Positions 60,152 through 64,000 of a stretch of DNA of 64,000 nucleotides are shown here, piece after piece. The first letter of the stretch is position 1. The number at the start of each line of letters is the position of its first letter. A program made the translations under genes and the position numbers. The DNA lies in NCBI RefSeq assembly GCF_020297485.1, contig NZ_JAIWZC010000001.1, forward strand, positions 310,001 to 374,000, written 5' to 3'. The stretch is from Enterocloster clostridioformis. Lineage in GTDB: Bacteria; Bacillota; Clostridia; Lachnospirales; Lachnospiraceae. Under the pieces are notes generated by a model. The model was not told the origin of the DNA. It ran no database searches and saw only the letters and a program-made list of their open reading frames with translations.

Positions 60152-61254
60152 TGGAATATAAGGATTTTGTAGAACAGGTAAAAGAGCAGATACAGGATTT
60201 TTTACCGGAAAAATTTGCAGATGCAACGGTTTCTGTTCATCAGGTAGTAAAGAATAATGATTGTATTTTGGATGGTCTGACAATCCGGACAGAGGAAAGC
60301 AATATTTCTCCAACCGTGTATCTGAATCCGTATTTTGAACAGATACAGGATGGAGCTGAGATGGATGATGTGCTTGGGCAGATTGCAGCCACATATCAGG
60401 CACATTATATTGACCATGATATGGATGTATCTGCAGTTACTGATTTTGATAACGTAAAAGACAAGATTGTGTGCAAGCTCATCAATGAAGAAGCCAACAG
60501 GCAGTTCCTTGAGGACAAACCATACACCAAGGTGGAAGATCTGGCAGCTGTGTATCAGATTTTAATGGACAAAAATGCGGAAGGCACTGCAACCATAACG
60601 ATTACAGATAATCTGATGGACAGGTATGGGATTACTCTTGAGGATTTGCATGAACAGGCTCTTTTGAACATGGATGTTTTACAGCCATACAGCTTCAAGG
60701 GAATGAGCGAGACCATTATTGAAATGATGGCTGGGGACATTGCAAGGGATACTGGCATGGACATATCAGAGGCAAGAGAAATGGCGTCCCAGATGATACC
60801 GGATGTTCCTGATACAATGTTTGTACTGACAAATGACACGAAGGTAAATGGAGCTGCCGCTATATTAAATGATGATACCAGACAGGAAATTGCAGACAAG
60901 GTTGGAGACTTCTATGTACTGCCTTCATCTGTGCATGAAACGCTGATTATCCCGAAAGATGCCGGAATGGAGTTAAGAGACCTTGAACAGATGGTGCAGG
61001 AAGTGAACCAGACACAGGTAGCACCAGAGGAACGACTTTCGGATCATGTGTATGAGTATGATGCAAAAGAACATGAGCTGTTCCGCAGTGACCGTGCCGA
61101 GGAACGTGCAAAGCAGAAAGAGGAAAAGCGTGATGAGAAGAAAGAACGTCCTTCACTAAAAGAGAGACTTGCAGAAAAGAAAAATGATGTAATTAAGATG
61201 GATGCTGACAGGAAACAGCCGACAGCAGATAAAAAGAAAGAAGCGGTGATTTAG
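60151..61254 (+). CDS. DUF5688 family protein
   Basis: A 367-residue protein of a family widespread in Firmicute ICEs. Conserved stretches at the N-terminus are YKDFVEQVKEQIQDFLPEKF, NDCILDGLTIRTEESNISPT and VYLNPYFEQI; the middle has DVLQPYSFKGMSETIIEMMA and the C-terminus is highly charged (RAEERAKQKEEKRDEKKERP). The function is unknown. The start is ATG 60151, overlapping the stop of the 44-residue gene. A terminator-like hairpin follows. Confidence 0.85.
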   Translation: MEYKDFVEQVKEQIQDFLPEKFADATVSVHQVVKNNDCILDGLTIRTEESNISPTVYLNPYFEQIQDGAEMDDVLGQIAATYQAHYIDHDMDVSAVTDFDNVKDKIVCKLINEEANRQFLEDKPYTKVEDLAAVYQILMDKNAEGTATITITDNLMDRYGITLEDLHEQALLNMDVLQPYSFKGMSETIIEMMAGDIARDTGMDISEAREMASQMIPDVPDTMFVLTNDTKVNGAAAILNDDTRQEIADKVGDFYVLPSSVHETLIIPKDAGMELRDLEQMVQEVNQTQVAPEERLSDHVYEYDAKEHELFRSDRAEERAKQKEEKRDEKKERPSLKERLAEKKNDVIKMDADRKQPTADKKKEAVI

Positions 61255-61280
61255 CCACTTTATACATAAAACACAGGAAG

Positions 61281-61302
61281 GCAGCCACTTTGGGCTGCTT
61301 TT
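61281..61302 (+). terminator. Intra-operon terminator before the SNF2/methylase gene
   Basis: GCAGCC pairs with GGCTGC around a short loop, then TTTT. It is directly followed by a degenerate relative of the ICE palindrome (TTAGGACAAAATG, 61309-61321) and the SD GAAAGGAG. Confidence 0.65.
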
Positions 61303-61338
61303 CTGCTATTAGGACAAAATGAATCGAAAGGAGTATCT

Positions 61339-64000
61339 ATGGCAGGAAAATATCATTATATATCTGCACTGGCAGAAATGACAGCAGGAGATATTGTTAA
61401 AAACGAAAATGAATGGACCAGATTTCTGACCACGGCTGCAAGGCTGTATAAATATCCCTTTAACGAGCAGATGTTAATATACGCTCAAAGACCGGATGCA
61501 ACAGCCTGTGCTTCTCTGGAAACGTGGAATGAAAAGATGAATTGCTGGGTCAACCGTGGAGCAAAGGGAATTGCCTTGATTGATACGGATAGCGAACGTC
61601 CGAGATTAAAATATGTCTTTGATGTATCAGATGTGCATAAGGCAAGGAGAATCGGGCGTGATCCTTATCTGTGGGAACTTAAGGAGGAACATAAGGCTCC
61701 TGTGCTTGCACAGCTTGAAAAGACTTATGGTGGAACCGATGTAAATATGCCTTTTGAAGAGAGGATTATGGAGATAGCTGACAGGATTGCCAAGGATTAT
61801 TATGAGGAACTTTTACCGGAGCTAAACTATGTGAAAGAGGGCAGTTTCCTTGGTGATCTGGATGAACTGAATCTTGGAATCAGGTTGAGGGAAACGCTGG
61901 CTTCCAGTATCTCCTTTACCCTGCTATCCCGATGCGGTGCCGATATGGATTTGTGGAAAGATGACATGAATTTTGAATATATCCACGAATTTAATAATAC
62001 AAAGTCATTAGCTGTCATTGGAAATGCAACTACGGAAATGTGTAAGCCCCTGCTTATGGAAATTGGAAGGACAATAGGGGCATACGAGCGTCAGATTGCA
62101 AGGCAGAATGCCTCAAATAAGGCAAGAGAAAAAGCGGCTGGGGAGTATATTGGAAGCCATGAGGAAAATGTTGAAAAAGGACTTGCAAATGCACCAGAAG
62201 CAGACTATAATGCTTTAAAGCGTGAAAGCGAAACAACTATAGAAAAACCAAGGGAAACTGAAAATTATACAGAAATGGAGGGCATTGCCAATGAAACTGA
62301 CATACGAAAAGAACGGGGATTATCTGATTCCGAACCTGACAGCGAACGAGGAGCCGGAACAGGCACTGACCAAGTACGGACTGATGAGGAAGAACTTTCT
62401 GAAGGAACACAGGAGAGGGATTTATCAGGGAATGATACTGACAGGGGAACTGAAAGCACATTGTCTGCAGGTACAGGAGCAGGCAGAACAGAGAATGGAA
62501 CTTCTGACCGGACAGATGGCGAAGTCGGAGGGAGTGAACGAGGAACTGAAAGCAGCCGATCAGATGGGCTGGGTAGCGAAGATGAACAACATCAGACACT
62601 CAGCGGAGGAAATCGTGCTGACAGAACTGATCTACATTTAAGCAGTGAGGAACAAGCTAATATTACCATGCAGGAGCCGGATAGTGACAGCAATTCATTA
62701 TCCGGTTCTTTTTCGGATAAAACCGAAGATTTCACAGAGCTTCAAAAGGGAATCTTATGTTTTGATAATCACCTTATCCATAAAAGACCGGAGATTGCGG
62801 GATATTTCCAGTCAGAGCAGGATGCGGTTTTACAGACGGAGTATCTGAAAAATTCTTTCCGTATGGAGGAATTTACAGAGCTGTATATTGGGGATGTAAG
62901 AGCCGGGTATCGAGCTGATGAGGACGGGCTTACCATGTGGAAAGGCAATTATCTGACCCGTGAAGCAGAGAGCAGGTTGTCATGGGAAGATGCAAGATAC
63001 TGGGTCGATTCTTATATCGAGGATGGTGTCTATTTACTTCCGGGGGAAGTGGCAGAGCAGATTGATACAGACGGAATGTTCAAACAGCTTGATCTTTTTA
63101 CCATGTTTTCGGAGCAGGTCGGCAACATTGCCATGAAGCAGGCAGAAGAAAAAAGTGTTATGCCGACAGGCTTTGTACTGCCGGAGAAACAGATTGATGA
63201 TATTTTAAGAAGCGGCGGAGGCAGGGATGACAGCCGCAAGCGTATTTATGCCAAGTACCAACAGAGAAAGACGGCGGAAGAAATGACTGCCTTTCTGAAA
63301 AAAGAGTATGGAACCACCGGAAAAGGCTTTGAGTTTGACGGAAAGCAGATAGCCGTATGGTTTGATGAAGGCGGCATGCGTGTTGGATACGGTACGTCAG
63401 CAACGGAGCATCCGATACTCACGATGGAATGGAAAGAGATTGAGCAGAATATCCGCAGGCAGGTAGAGAATGGCACATATATGGGTGCAAATGAAGCTTA
63501 TCTTGTGGATGAGGTGGAGCGTAGCAGGATTGCAAACCATTTATTTTTCTTTTTCCGTGACGGTATGGGAGAAATGCCGGAAGAATTGGAATTAAAGGCG
63601 GGCAATTACCCGGATGCCCATGCAAGACTGGTGGAACTTCTTTCTACACCGGAAGAGGTGGAGAGGATAGCTGCCCACATGGATCATGCTCTGCATCAGT
63701 TGGAAACCGGAGAAAAAAGCCTGCGTTTCCGTTCTGTTATGCCAAAAGAGGAGCTTCGTGCCGAACTCGATAACCTTCTGGTAGACAGGCTGACATTTCC
63801 AGCTGCTGAACATGTGGAAATTAAACACGAGGATTTTATCACGCAGGATGAGATTGACCACAGGCTTGGCAGGGGAAGTGGTTTTTCAAATGGGTCTTTT
63901 CGTATTTATGATTATTTTAAGGAAGGGCATGACAGCAAAGAAGCAGCTAATTTCTTAAAGAATGAATATGGAACAGGCGGCAGTAGCCATGCACTTGCCG
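61339..64000 (+). CDS. Large SNF2 helicase/DNA methylase-type ICE protein, N-terminal part
   Basis: An open frame of 887 codons that runs out of the window. It is the giant protein typical of Tn1549-like elements (usually over 2000 residues), combining methylase-like and SNF2 helicase parts further on. The N-terminus (RFLTTAARLYKYPFNEQMLI; WNEKMNCWVNRGAKGIALID) and the repeated RIYAKYQQRKTAEEMTAFLK and RIYDYFKEGHDSKEAANFLK units, which end in EYGT-GG, are characteristic. A low-complexity Gly/Glu/Asp/Ser/Thr linker spans residues about 300-440. That same DNA encodes a TnpV-like protein in another frame. The SD is AAAGGAG at 61327. Confidence 0.85.
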   Translation, partial: MAGKYHYISALAEMTAGDIVKNENEWTRFLTTAARLYKYPFNEQMLIYAQRPDATACASLETWNEKMNCWVNRGAKGIALIDTDSERPRLKYVFDVSDVHKARRIGRDPYLWELKEEHKAPVLAQLEKTYGGTDVNMPFEERIMEIADRIAKDYYEELLPELNYVKEGSFLGDLDELNLGIRLRETLASSISFTLLSRCGADMDLWKDDMNFEYIHEFNNTKSLAVIGNATTEMCKPLLMEIGRTIGAYERQIARQNASNKAREKAAGEYIGSHEENVEKGLANAPEADYNALKRESETTIEKPRETENYTEMEGIANETDIRKERGLSDSEPDSERGAGTGTDQVRTDEEELSEGTQERDLSGNDTDRGTESTLSAGTGAGRTENGTSDRTDGEVGGSERGTESSRSDGLGSEDEQHQTLSGGNRADRTDLHLSSEEQANITMQEPDSDSNSLSGSFSDKTEDFTELQKGILCFDNHLIHKRPEIAGYFQSEQDAVLQTEYLKNSFRMEEFTELYIGDVRAGYRADEDGLTMWKGNYLTREAESRLSWEDARYWVDSYIEDGVYLLPGEVAEQIDTDGMFKQLDLFTMFSEQVGNIAMKQAEEKSVMPTGFVLPEKQIDDILRSGGGRDDSRKRIYAKYQQRKTAEEMTAFLKKEYGTTGKGFEFDGKQIAVWFDEGGMRVGYGTSATEHPILTMEWKEIEQNIRRQVENGTYMGANEAYLVDEVERSRIANHLFFFFRDGMGEMPEELELKAGNYPDAHARLVELLSTPEEVERIAAHMDHALHQLETGEKSLRFRSVMPKEELRAELDNLLVDRLTFPAAEHVEIKHEDFITQDEIDHRLGRGSGFSNGSFRIYDYFKEGHDSKEAANFLKNEYGTGGSSHALA
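62291..62641 (+). CDS. tnpV: TnpV-like protein nested in another frame
   Basis: A 116-residue protein encoded in a different frame within the linker of the SNF2/methylase gene. The ATG 62291 has a good SD (GGAGGG about seven bases upstream). The sequence LTYEKNGDYLIPNLTANEEP, KYGLMRKNFLKEHRRGIYQG and AADQMGWVAKMNNIRHSAEE matches the TnpV family of clostridial transposons such as Tn4451, whose role is unclear. The overlapping frame here is a disordered linker, so both could be real products. It is a complete domain, beginning and ending where TnpV proteins do. Confidence 0.75.
   Translation: MKLTYEKNGDYLIPNLTANEEPEQALTKYGLMRKNFLKEHRRGIYQGMILTGELKAHCLQVQEQAEQRMELLTGQMAKSEGVNEELKAADQMGWVAKMNNIRHSAEEIVLTELIYI

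Larger units (their letters stand above)
38543..64000 (+). mobile_element. Integrative and conjugative element, Tn1549/CTn family (left part)
   Basis: From just after lysS to the end of the window the genes are those of a conjugative transposon: DUF6075, DUF3970, ParA, ParB, RepA_N-like initiator, DUF6050, PcfB, VirD4, Maff2, VirB6, PrgI, VirB4, a two-domain wall hydrolase, DUF4315, DUF4366, TopB, DUF5688 and the SNF2/methylase giant. The order is that of Tn1549-like elements of gut Firmicutes. Base composition drops compared with the chromosome. The left boundary is inferred from the end of lysS and the direct repeats at 38583-38645; integrase and relaxase are not in the window. Confidence 0.9.

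Noticed and set aside
62645..62848. A 67-codon frame following the TnpV-like gene in the same phase
   Set aside because: It has no SD and no family features, while the host frame there is well conserved coding sequence.
1..64000. CRISPR arrays
   Set aside because: No array of regularly spaced identical repeats with unique spacers was seen; the only regular array is the 23-bp iteron set, which has no spacers.

Overview
The chromosomal part of this window (1-38542) looks like a Gram-positive anaerobe of the Lachnospiraceae, most like the Enterocloster/Lachnoclostridium group. The evidence is pyruvate:ferredoxin oxidoreductase, a clostridial-type hprK-murB-rapZ-whiA-crh block, a SleB-type cortex hydrolase, an energy-coupling-factor transporter and strong SD-led genes. 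No species is claimed. From just after lysS to the end of the window (about 38543-64000) the DNA belongs to one large integrative and conjugative element (ICE) of the Tn1549/CTn family. Its right end, integrase and relaxase lie outside the window.

Left to right: the 3' end of nifJ with its terminator; a group II intron (probably class C) inserted exactly behind that terminator; cfa; a stretch of small genes with two gene remnants (DUF1653 and a nucleotidyltransferase start), a double-palindrome promoter resembling SOS control, and a SleB-like hydrolase; tRNA-Ala(GGC); a strong promoter followed by a yybP-ykoY (manganese) riboswitch and its terminator, ahead of a coiled-coil protein and YccF; a sucrose operon (LacI regulator, two operators, PTS EIIBCA, GH32 hydrolase); a Crp-type regulator, nucleoside phosphorylase and a complete ECF transporter (S, T, A, A) that together look like nucleoside salvage; a tiny exported peptide with its own promoter and terminator; a mannitol/fructuronate-type dehydrogenase; a lipoprotein glycoside hydrolase; uvrC; the hprK-murB-rapZ-whiA-crh control block; dnaE, pfkA, a DUF6145 gene, dusB, greA and lysS.

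The ICE opens with integrase-arm-like direct repeats and a structured non-coding segment. It continues with DUF6075, DUF3970, parA, parB and a RepA_N-type initiator that carries seven 23-bp iterons inside its own coding sequence, so the element has a plasmid-like replication and partition module. Small regulators and unknown genes follow, then an AT-rich cargo gene (PD-(D/E)XK nuclease-like core plus SEC-C zinc motif). The type IV secretion genes come next (PcfB, VirD4, Maff2, VirB6, PrgI, VirB4, a two-domain peptidoglycan hydrolase, DUF4315, DUF4366), then topoisomerase III, DUF5688 and the start of a very large SNF2/methylase-type protein.

The most interesting signals are in the ICE. First, a spaced palindrome (half-site about CTTYTGGACA, three-base spacer) recurs between and inside its genes. 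Second, intrinsic terminators sit directly upstream of two of the palindromes and right before ribosome-binding sites, leaving no room for a promoter, which suggests conditional read-through. Third, the nuclease/SEC-C cargo lies between two copies of this terminator-palindrome unit. Fourth, a complete TnpV-like gene with its own SD is nested out of frame inside the low-complexity linker of the SNF2/methylase gene.
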